Shown here piece by piece: positions 35,201 to 44,368 of a DNA stretch of 64,000 nt. This DNA comes from Mycobacterium persicum (GTDB lineage Bacteria > Actinomycetota > Actinomycetes > Mycobacteriales > Mycobacteriaceae), in the NCBI RefSeq assembly GCF_002086675.1, contig NZ_MVIF01000001.1, positions 124,001 through 188,000 on the forward strand. The letters are read 5' to 3'. Every line of letters starts with the position of its first letter. Position 1 is the stretch's first letter. The notes beneath the pieces are model-generated. The model did not search any database. It saw only the letters and a program-made list of their open reading frames with translations, and had not been told where the DNA came from. The position numbers and the translations under genes were made by a program.

Positions 35201-37643
35201 CGATCGGTCGCCCAATCGGGACCGGCGAGCGCGGCTCACCGCGCTTGCAGTGGTAGTGGGTGACATCGATCGCGGCCTCGGTGGGACCGTAGAGGTTGTA
35301 AAGCTCGGCGTCCAAGGTGGCTAGGAAGCGGTCCTGAAGGTCATCCGGCAGCACTTCGCCGCTGCAGAACACCCGGCGCAACCCGACGCAGTCGGTCACC
35401 CCCGGCTGAGCCAGCAAGGAGCGCAGCATTGACGGCACGAAATGCACTGTGGTGACGTCCTGTTCGACGATGGTGCGAACCAGGGCAGCTGGGTCCTTAT
35501 GCACCTCGGGTTCGGCGATGACAAGCCGTGCGCCGACGATCAATGGCCAGAAGATCTCCCAGATCGAGGGGTCGAAACTTATCGGAGTCTTGTGCAGGAC
35601 CCGATCCGCCGGAGTGAGTTGGTAGGTGGCCTGCATCCACAACAGCCGATTTCGGATTCCGCCGTGGGTGTTGAGCGCTCCCTTGGGCGTGCCGGTCGAG
35701 CCGGACGTGTGGACCACGTAGGCAAGGCTCGCCGCCCGACCGCTGTCGTGGGTACCGGCGGCCACGGCGACGCCGTCCGCCGGAGTCGTCGGCAGGTCGA
35801 GGCAGAGGCGATGACCGGTGAACCCGGACAGGCTTTGCAGATGTCGGCGGTGCGTGACGCACACCGGCGCGTCCGGCACGTTGCCGATCATCGCCGCGAC
35901 GCGGTTGGCCGGTTGCGCCGGGTCGAGCGGCATGAACGCGCCACCCGCCTTGAGCACCCCCAGCAAAGCCACCACCAGGTCTGCTGAGCGGTCCAACAGC
36001 ACCGGAACGATGCCGTCGGGGCCTACTCCCAGGCCGCGCAGCCGATGGGCCAGGGCATTCGCTTGGTCGTCGAGCTCCCGGTACGTCATCTCCTGATCGG
36101 CGAACGACACGGCGACGGTGTGCGGGCTGCGCCGGGCGGTTTGCGCAACCATCGCGTGCAGGCAATCGGGGGCGTCATAGCAGACGTGGGTGTCGTTCCA
36201 CGCAGCCTGTTGGCGGCGCTCCGGCTCGGTCAGCAGCGGCAACTCCGACACGCGGCTGGCGGGATGGGTGACGATGCCATTGAGCAGCGTCGTGAAGTGC
36301 CCGACCAGCCGCTCTATCGTCGCGTCGTCGAAAAGGTCGCGGTTGTAATGCAGGTCGCAGGTGAACTCCCCGTCCGCATCGGCCACCTGGATCATCAAGT
36401 CGAAGGCCGCACCCCCCTGGCCGACATGTAGGGTCTCGAGTTCAAGTGCTTCAGGGCCCAGATCCCCGCTGGCTGCGCGCTGGAATCGGCGGGACTGTTC
36501 CCACGCGAACGAGACCTGGACGATCGGGGTATAGCTCAAATCCCGGGACGGACGTAGCCGTTCGACAAGCAAGGGAAAGGGGTAATCCTGGTGCGCGAGC
36601 GCGCCCAGAACCATCTGCTTGACCCGTCCCAGCAACGACGAGAACGTCGGGTCACCATGCAACTCGGCGCGCAGCACGACGGTATTGGCCACATAGCCGA
36701 CCAGCCCCTCCATCCCGACCCGATCGCGGCAGGCAAATGGTGAGCCGATGAGCAGGTCGTCCTGGCCGGTGTACCGGTGCAGCAACGTGGCGAATGCGGC
36801 CAGAAACGTCATATACGGCGTCGCTCCGGCGCCCCGGGCCACCTCCCGAAGATCGGACGCCAGGCGGCCGTCAACGCTGAAACGTCGTACGGCACTGCGG
36901 TACGACGGAACCGCGGGTCGCGGCCGGTCGGTGGGTAGGCTCAACTTCGGCAGGTCACCGGCCAGCTGTGTGCGCCAATAGCGCCAAAGGCGATCCCCCT
37001 CGACATTCGACAGCATCTGCATCTGCCGATCCGCGTAGCCGACATAATGCTCTGGGCAGATCGCCGGTGCGTCGGCGCCGTGTTGTGCGGCATAGAGTTT
37101 GCAGAGCTCGTCGAGAATGACGTCCACGGACCAGAAGTCGGCGGCGATGTGATGCACGGCGAGCACCAGGACGTGCTCGCGTGGTGATTGCCGGAGCAAC
37201 GTCAGGCGGAAAACCGGCCCGGTTTTCAGGTCGAACGCACGGTGGGATTCCCGATGTATCCACTCGTCAACTTCATCAGCATCCACGTCGTGGCGGACAA
37301 TGCGCGCCGGCCAGTGTGGGTGGACGAGTTGAACCGGCTGCCCGTCGCGCACGGCGAACGTGGTGCGCAGGACCGCATTCCGTTCGACAAGTGCCTGTGC
37401 GGCGCGCTCCAGCGCCGGCACATCCAGTTCTCCCCTGATCCGTCCGGCATAGCTGAGGGTATAGGCGGGGTTTCCGGGCGCAAGCTGGTAAAGAAACCAC
37501 AGCGACCGCTGCCCGTACGACAACGGATGCGCCGACGCCGACGCCTGCGCCTTCTCCATCAGTAGCCGCGACAACAACGCGCGCTTTTCCTCGGCGGAGA
37601 GCGTGGTGATGTCGATCGACTTCTCGCTGGACCTATCCGTCAT
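32271..37643 (-). CDS. NRPS module (C-A-PCP) fused to tandem KAS III domains
   Basis: A protein of about 1790 residues. It comprises a condensation domain (about 15-430, HHIAADF near 163); an adenylation domain (about 470-960, HTSGSTGTPKG, NLYGPTEAA, HTSSGKVDRR); a carrier domain with Ser in GGSSSHSLE near 1038; and a Ser/Glu/Thr repeat linker. Next comes KAS III domain 1 (about 1118-1450) with a full triad: Cys in VSNACAGMF, His in VIHQTSKAS, Asn in ERGNTAS. KAS III domain 2 (about 1475-1790) has no Cys in FDVLNGAVGF. By alignment to GrsA the A-domain pocket reads D-P-W-H-F-S-L-I-D, close to the serine code of EntF. The start is the ATG at 37643, 2 bp after the PKS stop. There is no thioesterase or reductase domain, so KAS III 1 may release or extend the aminoacyl chain. 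This architecture is unusual. Confidence 0.87.
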   Translation of the reverse strand: MTDRSSEKSIDITTLSAEEKRALLSRLLMEKAQASASAHPLSYGQRSLWFLYQLAPGNPAYTLSYAGRIRGELDVPALERAAQALVERNAVLRTTFAVRDGQPVQLVHPHWPARIVRHDVDADEVDEWIHRESHRAFDLKTGPVFRLTLLRQSPREHVLVLAVHHIAADFWSVDVILDELCKLYAAQHGADAPAICPEHYVGYADRQMQMLSNVEGDRLWRYWRTQLAGDLPKLSLPTDRPRPAVPSYRSAVRRFSVDGRLASDLREVARGAGATPYMTFLAAFATLLHRYTGQDDLLIGSPFACRDRVGMEGLVGYVANTVVLRAELHGDPTFSSLLGRVKQMVLGALAHQDYPFPLLVERLRPSRDLSYTPIVQVSFAWEQSRRFQRAASGDLGPEALELETLHVGQGGAAFDLMIQVADADGEFTCDLHYNRDLFDDATIERLVGHFTTLLNGIVTHPASRVSELPLLTEPERRQQAAWNDTHVCYDAPDCLHAMVAQTARRSPHTVAVSFADQEMTYRELDDQANALAHRLRGLGVGPDGIVPVLLDRSADLVVALLGVLKAGGAFMPLDPAQPANRVAAMIGNVPDAPVCVTHRRHLQSLSGFTGHRLCLDLPTTPADGVAVAAGTHDSGRAASLAYVVHTSGSTGTPKGALNTHGGIRNRLLWMQATYQLTPADRVLHKTPISFDPSIWEIFWPLIVGARLVIAEPEVHKDPAALVRTIVEQDVTTVHFVPSMLRSLLAQPGVTDCVGLRRVFCSGEVLPDDLQDRFLATLDAELYNLYGPTEAAIDVTHYHCKRGEPRSPVPIGRPIANIRIHLLDAHQQPVPVGVPGELCIGGIGVARGYLNQPDATAASFRTDPFAEVPGGLLYRTGDRARYLPDGNIEYLGRLDNQVKISGVRIEPGEVEAALLKHPGVSDSVVVADTDSRGNLRLVAHIVATQDAAPSVGELRRFLLDQLPAAMVPAIFSVVASLPHTSSGKVDRRALKAAGDQAPITGPEFVAARTPAEKVLTAIWCDVLDLDTVGVHDDFFALGGSSSHSLEVAAKANAANLPLRPESLFVFGTVAELAAEYGKAAQDAPDPEVAETSETSETSEISETSEGGSRVAAAATAPPVPATSRQTRNTVMESIGVYLPAGVLSTESVLAGCVNEIGIPLERLTGIRSRRVVGPGEFSIDLARNAVADCLKRSKYAADEIDLVICCNISRCDGPGHKVVFEPSTAARLRDQCGLTNAIAFDVSNACAGMFTGVAVADAFLRAGLVECAMVVSGEYISHITETAQQEIEGPMDPRLACLTVGDAGAAVILERGTTDRVGFHDIDMATLSRYSSLCMAKASNGPHGGAIMTTDSINITATVVKRLLPYTAAVMNRHGWRPEHCDHIVIHQTSKASLNDAVVAMNGMFGPGSAQPASVVNNLGERGNTASTTHFVALGDQIRANRINPGDKVLFSISGTGQTIGAALYTFDDLPARMRRAPEGQHTHGFSARRRRPEPPPGPRVRIEGVGTAAEQSRPRRAVELATQAARQCLSRRGMDPAQLELIVYAGVYREDFIAEPAIAALVAGEIGANVDIDSPDAPTTFAFDVLNGAVGFLNACQVGVQMIGAEKAEHAMVVAAEIENNGGDSGHPLYGLGETGSAVILGRSDGDSGFGRFVFHHHPEYVSALETYLQQGDGRSWLQIDRDPNLSARYLDCIPAAVEELLKLEELDCSQIAAVFPPHLSQADRAELAVRLNIPDSQFIDLATESDLFSSCLPYELEHAWRHQLVRPGDIGLVISVGSGIEVGCATYRF
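34334..34378. repeat. Five 9-bp tandem repeats in the NRPS linker
   Basis: Five units of 9 bp, the last three identical (CGGATGTCT on the plus strand), encode the Ser-Glu-Thr-rich linker between the carrier and KAS III domains. The in-frame 9-bp unit could expand or contract without breaking the gene. Confidence 0.9.
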
Positions 37644-37645
37644 CC

Positions 37646-40600
37646 TCAATCTCCCTTGGCGGCAATGACCTGACGAAGCAGTTCGTCGACGTCGTCGTCT
37701 GAAACTTGCTGCACCTGGGTCAGCAGGTCGATCCACGGTGCGCCGTCGGTATCGGTGGTCTCCGGCGTCCGGTTAGGTTGCGCCGCAGTGCTATCGGCGG
37801 ACACGGTCGGAGCGGGCCGCGCCGTAGCCGCGCCGGGAAGCTGGTCGGCGAGCCACTCGGCAAGGGCTGCGATGCTGCCGCCGTCCAGTAGCTGAACGGC
37901 CGGGACAGCGATACCGAAATCGCGGTCGATCTGATTGCGCAGCGCCAACGCGCTCAGCGAGTCGAGCCCCAGGCGGTCGAGGGCCGACTGGGGGTCCAGC
38001 CGAGACGGTGTCACACCGAGTTTGCTGGCAGCCAGATCACACAGGTAGCCCTCGAACAGACGTTGACGCTCCTGCCGGTCCGCGTGGCGTAGCGAGTCGC
38101 CCAGGCTCGCTTCGTGGCCGCGCGGGTCGGCCAGACCAGCCAGCAGCGAGGACTCTTTGGCGCCCGGGAAAGATCGGAACCATTGGTGGGCGTCGAATCT
38201 GAACACTCCGGTGCGGGCACGGTCGGCAACCAGAAGTTGTTGCATGGCAGCCAATCCCAGCTCCGGGGTGAGCATCGAAAAGCCCTGATCAGCCAGGAAT
38301 TGTCCACGACCCACCCGCGCCCACGGCCCCCAGTTGATTCCGATCGCCGGCAGACCCTGAGAGCGTCGGTAGGCCACCAGCCCATCCACCCAAGAGTTGG
38401 CTGCCGCATAGGCCCCCTGTCCCGGTGAGCCCAACAGCGAAGCAGCCGACGAAAATGTCAACCACCAGTCCAGGTCGAGGTGAGCGGTCGCTTTGTGTAA
38501 CCACCAGTGGCCGGCCACCTTTGGCGCGAACACTCGCGCCACCGCCGACGCCGACATGTTCGAAACGATCTCATCGGCCAGCACCATCGCGCTGTGCAAC
38601 ACACCTGCCGGCCGCAGACCGGCTTCCTCGACAGCGGCCACCAACCGCTCCGCGGTACCAGGTTGGGCGATATCGCCGGTGATGACCTGCACCCGACGTC
38701 CCGCAGCGTTCATTTCCGCGATCGCCGCCGCAACCTCGGCGCCGGGCGCCGAACGCCCGTTAAGCACCACCAGACCCGCGCCCTCGGCGACCAGCCAGTG
38801 CGCCACGACAAAGCCCAGCCCGCCCATGCCGCCCACCACGATGTAGCCGCCATCGGCCCGGACCAACGGTTGGGCGGGCGGGCAGGCAAGCGCCACAATG
38901 CTTCCCGCGGTCGGTATCGAGATCACGATCGTGCCGATGTGAGCGTCCGAAGCCATCATCTCGAACGCGTCAACGGCGCGGTCGAGGCTGAACTCGCTGA
39001 CCGGGAGCGGCTGCAGCTCGCCGGCCACCACTTGTTGCAAAATGTCTTGCAACAGCTCACGGTAGCGTCGCGGTCGCAGCCGCAGATTCAATTCCAGATC
39101 GACCACTGCGAAAGACGCACTCTTGGCCAGCGAAGCCAGCTCCAGCTGCGCACCGGCGTAGCCGTCGCGCCTACTCAGCTCGACGAATCGCCCACCGGGA
39201 GCAAGGATCTCCATGCCACTACGCCGAATCTCTGCTCCGGCAGTCGAATTGAAGATGACGTCGACACCTTGTCCCCCGGTGGACGCCTCTATCTCCTCGA
39301 CGAACTCCGGGTTGCCCGAGTTGCCAACATAATCAACACCCAACTGCGCCAACACCTCATGCTGGGCCGCCGAGTCCGCCGTCACATAAATGCGTGCCCC
39401 GATGACCTTGGCGATCGACACCGCCGCCAACCCGACACTACTGGCGGCCGAATGGATCAACACCCGGTCCCCGGCCGTAAGCCGCCCCGCCTCACACAAC
39501 CCGTGCCACGCCGTCAGGTAGGCAATACCCAGGCCGGCCGCCTCATGATCCGACAGCGCCTGCGGCGCCGGCACGACCCAATCGGCCGACGTCGTCAGAT
39601 ACGAAGCAAGCGAACCAGGCCCCAACGCGATTACCCGCTGTCCCAGCTGCAGCGAATCCACCGCAGCGCCGAGGCCGGCCACATATCCCACGCATTCGCT
39701 GCCAAGCGCCGGCACGCCGTCGCCCACCGTGTCGTCCAACGCGGAATACAAACCCATCGCCTTGAGGACGTCGCTGCCATTGAGCCCCGCGGCCACCACC
39801 CGGACCTCGACCTCATCCGCTGCCAGCGGCATACGCCGCACCGCATGCACCGCCAACGCGCCCAACCGCCCCGGCTGATCGGTCTGCAAGCGCACCGCGC
39901 CGCCACCATCGAGATCGACCAACACCGGACGCCGCTCGGCAGCCACGACGTTGGGAGCCGAAACCGGGACCCGGACAAGGCGATTCACGCACCGCTGCCC
40001 ATTGCGCAAAGCCACCTCATCGTGGCCGCAATTGGCGCACAACTCATCAACCAGCGCGCCAGCCGACATATCACCTTCGGCATCGACGTCCACGACGGTG
40101 GCATTCAGCTCCGGATGCTCAAACGTCAGCACCCGCGCCATACCACGAAGCGTTGTCTGCGCCAATGTCACCCGCTCACCAGCAGCTACGTGCTGAGCCC
40201 CGCGGGTCACCATCCACAGCCTCGGTCGGCCGCGAATACCGCTCTGCGACAAACTCTTGACGATGTCGGCAACGAACAACGTCCGCGACTGCGCCAATTC
40301 CAACTGCGCAGAATCAGACAAGGCCTCATCGACCGAACGCGGTGGACACACCAGTACCACCGCGTTCCAGCACACATCGCTCTGAGTCAACGCGTCCTGG
40401 AGCTCGGCCCGATCCCCCGCCATCACCACCTGACAGTGCGGCGTCCGTCGTGAAAGCCCCGCGCGCACCGCGTCCAGCAACCCGTCAGCCGCACCATGTT
40501 CAGCAACCAGCAACACCGCACCCACCGCAGCGGCCGGCTTATCCGTAGCCATCGGCTCCCAGGCCAAGGTGAATGTGTGACTGGCCACCTCGCTGCTGGC

Positions 40601-43600
40601 CCCTGCCGGCACCACCGCCATCTCGATCTCATCGATAACCAGCAAGACCTGTCCCTGGCTACCTGTGAGCACCACTCGGCCTACGTACCGATCCGGGTCC
40701 GCCGTTGGTCTCAGCACCGCCAGCGCGGCAACACCTTCGGTGAGATCTCCATAGACCCGCACACCGCGAAACCGCACCGGAAGCACCACCGACCCGGTGC
40801 CCTGCGCACCGGCAAGGTCGGTAGCCGGCTTGGTCGCGCCAAGTGTCTGCAACGCAACATCGACCATCACCGGATGCGCCAGTAGCCGTCGCGCTCCCTG
40901 CCGGGCACTCGATGGCAACCGCACCTCGGCCCGAGCCGCGCCGCAACCGAATACGCTGAGCCCGGTAACCCCCTGGAAAGCAGGACCATGGTGTTGGGCG
41001 GCGCCGCGCAACCGGCGATAGAGACTGTCGGCATCCAACTTCGTCACCGATGAGTCATCAACATCGATCGGTTCCACGACCCGCGGCACACCCCGCTCCA
41101 ACACCGCGCTGGCATGCAGCGTCCACCCCGAATCCCGGATTCCGGAACGGATTTCCACGCACGGCCGGGACGCAGTGCCACTCAATGTCGTGACGACAAC
41201 GGTAGGTTCCCTAATCGGCATCAACTCGCGCAGGCATAACTCAACAACCTGCCACGGCATATCGCGGTCGGTCCCATGCGCTTCGGCCGCCGCCGCTAGT
41301 GCCAACTCGATATACGCCGCGCCGGGCAAAACACACATGCCGTCAATACGGTGATCGCCAAGCCACAGGTAATCGGGAGTGAGCATGCGTTCCCACACCC
41401 GAATTCCATTGGTGGGATCGGTAACACCGACCCCCAATAGCGGATGGCCTACCACCGCCGCGGCGGTGGCCGACCCGGCGGAAAGCCAGTGCCGCTCGTG
41501 CTGCCAAGGACTGGCCGGCAGCACCGGATGCGGTCCGGGCGGATGCGGCAGGCGTGGCGGGTGACTGGTGCTGGCGGCGTTGAGGTTGGTGTGGAAGCTG
41601 AGTGTGTCGTCGCCGTCGCGCCTCAGCGTGCCGATGCTGTGATGGTGGATCTGCGATCCCAACGTTTCGGTGACGGCGTACGTCAGCATCGGGTGCGGGC
41701 TGATTTCGATGAAGATCGCATGGTCTTGCCCGGCGGCGGTGATGGCCCCGCTCAGCAGTACCGGTTGCCGGAGATTGGCCACCCAATAGTCGGCATCCAG
41801 CGGCGGATTGGCGGTACCGGTGACGGTGGAGAGCAACGGAATCATCGGCGTCTTGAGGGCCAAATCGGCTAGTGCGGAGCGCAACTCAGGCAGGATCGGA
41901 TCCATCAAAGCGGTATGCGAGGCGACCTCCATGTTGACCCGCCGGGCAAACCGGTTTTGCCGCTGCACCTCGGTGATCACCGCGGCCACCTCGGTTGGGG
42001 GTCCGGCGATCACCGTTTGCCGCGGCGATAAGAAACCCGCCGCGCTGACCCCGGGATGGGTGTCGAGCAACGCGGCCGTGGCCTCGGCGTCGAGTTCTAT
42101 CAGGGCCACCGCGCCCTGGCCGGCCAGCCGCGCCATCAATCGCGATCGAACCGCGATCACCCGCAATCCCTCGGCAGGTGTCAACGCCTCGGCCGCCACC
42201 GCCGCGGTGACCTCGCCCATCGAATGACCGATCACCGCATCCGGATGGACCCCGTAAGAACGCCACAACTGCGTCAGCGCCAGCTGCAGTCCCATGATCA
42301 CCGGCTGAACCCGCGCATCACCGGTCACCGGCTGCGCCTCGGCCAGCACCTGATGCAGCGAAAACCCCACCTGCTCAACGAATGCCGGCTCGAGTTCGGC
42401 CACCGCCGCCGCGAAAACCGGTTCGTCGGCCAACAACTGTCGACCCATTCCCGCCCACTGCGAGCCCTGACCCGAGTACACGAACACCGTGCCCGTCCGG
42501 CAGGCCCCTTCATGCGGGCCGACTACCCCGGTTTCCGCCCGGCCGGCCGCCAACGCCCGTAGCCCGGCGACCGCCTGAGCCCGTTCCCGGGCACACACCG
42601 TGGCAAACCGGGAATGGTGAACTCGGTGATGCGCGAGTGTGTGAGCCACCTCCGCCAACGCCACCCCAGAACCCGCACCGGTCATCCAGTCCGCCAACAC
42701 CCCCGCCGCCGCCGCAATCCGCTGCGGCGTCCTACCCGAGACCACCAACGTGCCGACGGCCGGGTCCGGCTCAGGCACCACCGCAACGTGCTCGGGGGCT
42801 TGCTCCAACACCACATGTGCATTCGTGCCGCCGAATCCAAACGACGACACTCCCGCCCGTCGGGCGCGGCCTACTGCCGGCCACTCCTGGTGTTCTGCAA
42901 CGACTTTCAGCCGCAACTGGTCAAAAGAAATATGGGGGTTGGGGGCGTCGAAGTGCAGGCTCGCCGGCAGCCGGCCCCGCTGCAACGCCAGCACCGCCTT
43001 GATGAAACCCGCGATCCCCGCCGCTGCCTCGATATGACCCAGATTCGTCTTGATGGAGCCGATCAACAGCGGGGAGGTCGCCGCGCGCCCGCGACCCAAC
43101 ACCTTGCCCAGGGCACGCGCCTCGATGGGATCACCCAACAAGGTCCCGGTCCCGTGCGCCTCCACATAGTCCACCTCGTGTGGCGGCACGTCTGCATTGG
43201 CATAAGCGGCCCGCAGCACCGCCATCTGAGCGGCCGGATTCGGAGCCATCAGCCCGTTGGACCGGCCATCTTGATTGACTGCCGAACCGCGCACCACCGC
43301 GAGCACCCGGTCCCCGGCACGCAGCGCGTCATTGAGCCGTTTGAGCACCACCACGCCAGCGCCCTCGCCACGCACAAAGCCGTCGGCATCCGCGGAAAAC
43401 GCATGACAGCGACCGGTTGGCGACAACACACCGGCTTGATCGAAGCCGTGGAAAATCGCCGGCGACAACAGCAGATTGACCCCCGCGGCAATGGCCAGGT
43501 CCGAGTCGCCCATCCGCAGGCTTTGGCATGCCAGATGGATCGCCACCAACGACGACGAACATGCGGTATCCACCGCAACGGAGGGGCCGTGCAGATCAAG

Positions 43601-44368
43601 GAAATACGACAACCGATTGGCGATGATGCTCAGCGCACCGCCGGTGTTATTCCACGCATCAACCCCGGGCAAATCGGTGGCTGCCAGGTGCCCATATTCG
43701 CTGACACAAGCGCCGGCGAACACTGCGGTCTGCGAGCGGCGCAATGAAGTCGCGGGAATCCCAGCGTGCTCCAAGGCTTCCCAGGCCACCTCCAGGAGCA
43801 GTCGTTGCTGAGGATCCATCTTGGCGGCTTCGCTCGGCGAGATCTCGAAGAACTCGGCATCAAACGCGTCGATGTCGCCCAGGAACGAGCCCCATCGAGT
43901 CGTCCGGGCGAGGGTTTGCGCTACCGCGGGCGAACCGTCATCGAACGGCAACCAGCGATCAGCCGGAACCTCAGCTATGGAACAGCGACCTTTCCACAGA
44001 AACTCCCACAATGCTTCGGGCCCAGATATCCCCCCCGGAAACCGGCAGCCCAGGCCGATGACCGCGATCGGTTCGTCCACCCAACGACTGGCCGGATGAC
44101 CCTGGTCAACAGATTCCGGCCCCGTGGTGGTGAGAAAGGCGACCAGAGCGTTGATCGTCGGGTGCTGCCAACAGTCCACCGGCGACACCGGCCGACCGAG
44201 CAGCTTGGCCAGCTCGCCTGACATATCGATGACATCCCGAGAGCCCAGCCCTAAGTCCTTCAGCGACAGGTCTGGGTCGATCCCATCCGCGTTGCAGTCA
44301 ACGTTGGTTACCAGGTAATCGATCAGCCACTTTCGAAGTTCCACATCGCCAGGAAGGCCCGCCGTCAC
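37646..44368 (-). CDS. Fully reducing type I polyketide synthase (ACP-KS-AT-DH-ER-KR-ACP)
   Basis: A protein of about 2240 residues. Domain order: N-terminal ACP (Ser in LGLGSRDVI near 41); KS (DTACSSSL near 269, EAHGTGT, NLGH); AT (GHSMGE near 714, VASH selectivity motif); DH (HRIDGMCVLPG near 1006, full HxxxGxxxxP); ER (LIHSAASSVGLAAV near 1642, in which the usual GGVG is SSVG); KR (GGMGGLGF near 1849, with S and Y in FSSAASLLG and AYAAANS); and C-terminal ACP (GLDSLSAL near 2136). The tail DLLTQVQQVSDDDVDELL resembles the FAAL2-ACP tail. The start overlaps the FAAL1 stop by 4 bp. FAAL1 is expected to charge the N-terminal ACP. One or several cycles of full reduction would follow. Malonyl versus methylmalonyl choice is not clear from the AT motif. 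Confidence 0.92.
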   Translation of the reverse strand: MTAGLPGDVELRKWLIDYLVTNVDCNADGIDPDLSLKDLGLGSRDVIDMSGELAKLLGRPVSPVDCWQHPTINALVAFLTTTGPESVDQGHPASRWVDEPIAVIGLGCRFPGGISGPEALWEFLWKGRCSIAEVPADRWLPFDDGSPAVAQTLARTTRWGSFLGDIDAFDAEFFEISPSEAAKMDPQQRLLLEVAWEALEHAGIPATSLRRSQTAVFAGACVSEYGHLAATDLPGVDAWNNTGGALSIIANRLSYFLDLHGPSVAVDTACSSSLVAIHLACQSLRMGDSDLAIAAGVNLLLSPAIFHGFDQAGVLSPTGRCHAFSADADGFVRGEGAGVVVLKRLNDALRAGDRVLAVVRGSAVNQDGRSNGLMAPNPAAQMAVLRAAYANADVPPHEVDYVEAHGTGTLLGDPIEARALGKVLGRGRAATSPLLIGSIKTNLGHIEAAAGIAGFIKAVLALQRGRLPASLHFDAPNPHISFDQLRLKVVAEHQEWPAVGRARRAGVSSFGFGGTNAHVVLEQAPEHVAVVPEPDPAVGTLVVSGRTPQRIAAAAGVLADWMTGAGSGVALAEVAHTLAHHRVHHSRFATVCARERAQAVAGLRALAAGRAETGVVGPHEGACRTGTVFVYSGQGSQWAGMGRQLLADEPVFAAAVAELEPAFVEQVGFSLHQVLAEAQPVTGDARVQPVIMGLQLALTQLWRSYGVHPDAVIGHSMGEVTAAVAAEALTPAEGLRVIAVRSRLMARLAGQGAVALIELDAEATAALLDTHPGVSAAGFLSPRQTVIAGPPTEVAAVITEVQRQNRFARRVNMEVASHTALMDPILPELRSALADLALKTPMIPLLSTVTGTANPPLDADYWVANLRQPVLLSGAITAAGQDHAIFIEISPHPMLTYAVTETLGSQIHHHSIGTLRRDGDDTLSFHTNLNAASTSHPPRLPHPPGPHPVLPASPWQHERHWLSAGSATAAAVVGHPLLGVGVTDPTNGIRVWERMLTPDYLWLGDHRIDGMCVLPGAAYIELALAAAAEAHGTDRDMPWQVVELCLRELMPIREPTVVVTTLSGTASRPCVEIRSGIRDSGWTLHASAVLERGVPRVVEPIDVDDSSVTKLDADSLYRRLRGAAQHHGPAFQGVTGLSVFGCGAARAEVRLPSSARQGARRLLAHPVMVDVALQTLGATKPATDLAGAQGTGSVVLPVRFRGVRVYGDLTEGVAALAVLRPTADPDRYVGRVVLTGSQGQVLLVIDEIEMAVVPAGASSEVASHTFTLAWEPMATDKPAAAVGAVLLVAEHGAADGLLDAVRAGLSRRTPHCQVVMAGDRAELQDALTQSDVCWNAVVLVCPPRSVDEALSDSAQLELAQSRTLFVADIVKSLSQSGIRGRPRLWMVTRGAQHVAAGERVTLAQTTLRGMARVLTFEHPELNATVVDVDAEGDMSAGALVDELCANCGHDEVALRNGQRCVNRLVRVPVSAPNVVAAERRPVLVDLDGGGAVRLQTDQPGRLGALAVHAVRRMPLAADEVEVRVVAAGLNGSDVLKAMGLYSALDDTVGDGVPALGSECVGYVAGLGAAVDSLQLGQRVIALGPGSLASYLTTSADWVVPAPQALSDHEAAGLGIAYLTAWHGLCEAGRLTAGDRVLIHSAASSVGLAAVSIAKVIGARIYVTADSAAQHEVLAQLGVDYVGNSGNPEFVEEIEASTGGQGVDVIFNSTAGAEIRRSGMEILAPGGRFVELSRRDGYAGAQLELASLAKSASFAVVDLELNLRLRPRRYRELLQDILQQVVAGELQPLPVSEFSLDRAVDAFEMMASDAHIGTIVISIPTAGSIVALACPPAQPLVRADGGYIVVGGMGGLGFVVAHWLVAEGAGLVVLNGRSAPGAEVAAAIAEMNAAGRRVQVITGDIAQPGTAERLVAAVEEAGLRPAGVLHSAMVLADEIVSNMSASAVARVFAPKVAGHWWLHKATAHLDLDWWLTFSSAASLLGSPGQGAYAAANSWVDGLVAYRRSQGLPAIGINWGPWARVGRGQFLADQGFSMLTPELGLAAMQQLLVADRARTGVFRFDAHQWFRSFPGAKESSLLAGLADPRGHEASLGDSLRHADRQERQRLFEGYLCDLAASKLGVTPSRLDPQSALDRLGLDSLSALALRNQIDRDFGIAVPAVQLLDGGSIAALAEWLADQLPGAATARPAPTVSADSTAAQPNRTPETTDTDGAPWIDLLTQVQQVSDDDVDELLRQVIAAKGD

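Noticed and set aside
38507..40453. 648-codon open frame antisense to the PKS
   Set aside because: High-G+C antisense shadow of a domain-verified PKS. It has no recognisable protein motif and is Arg/His/Gln-rich in the way antisense frames are.
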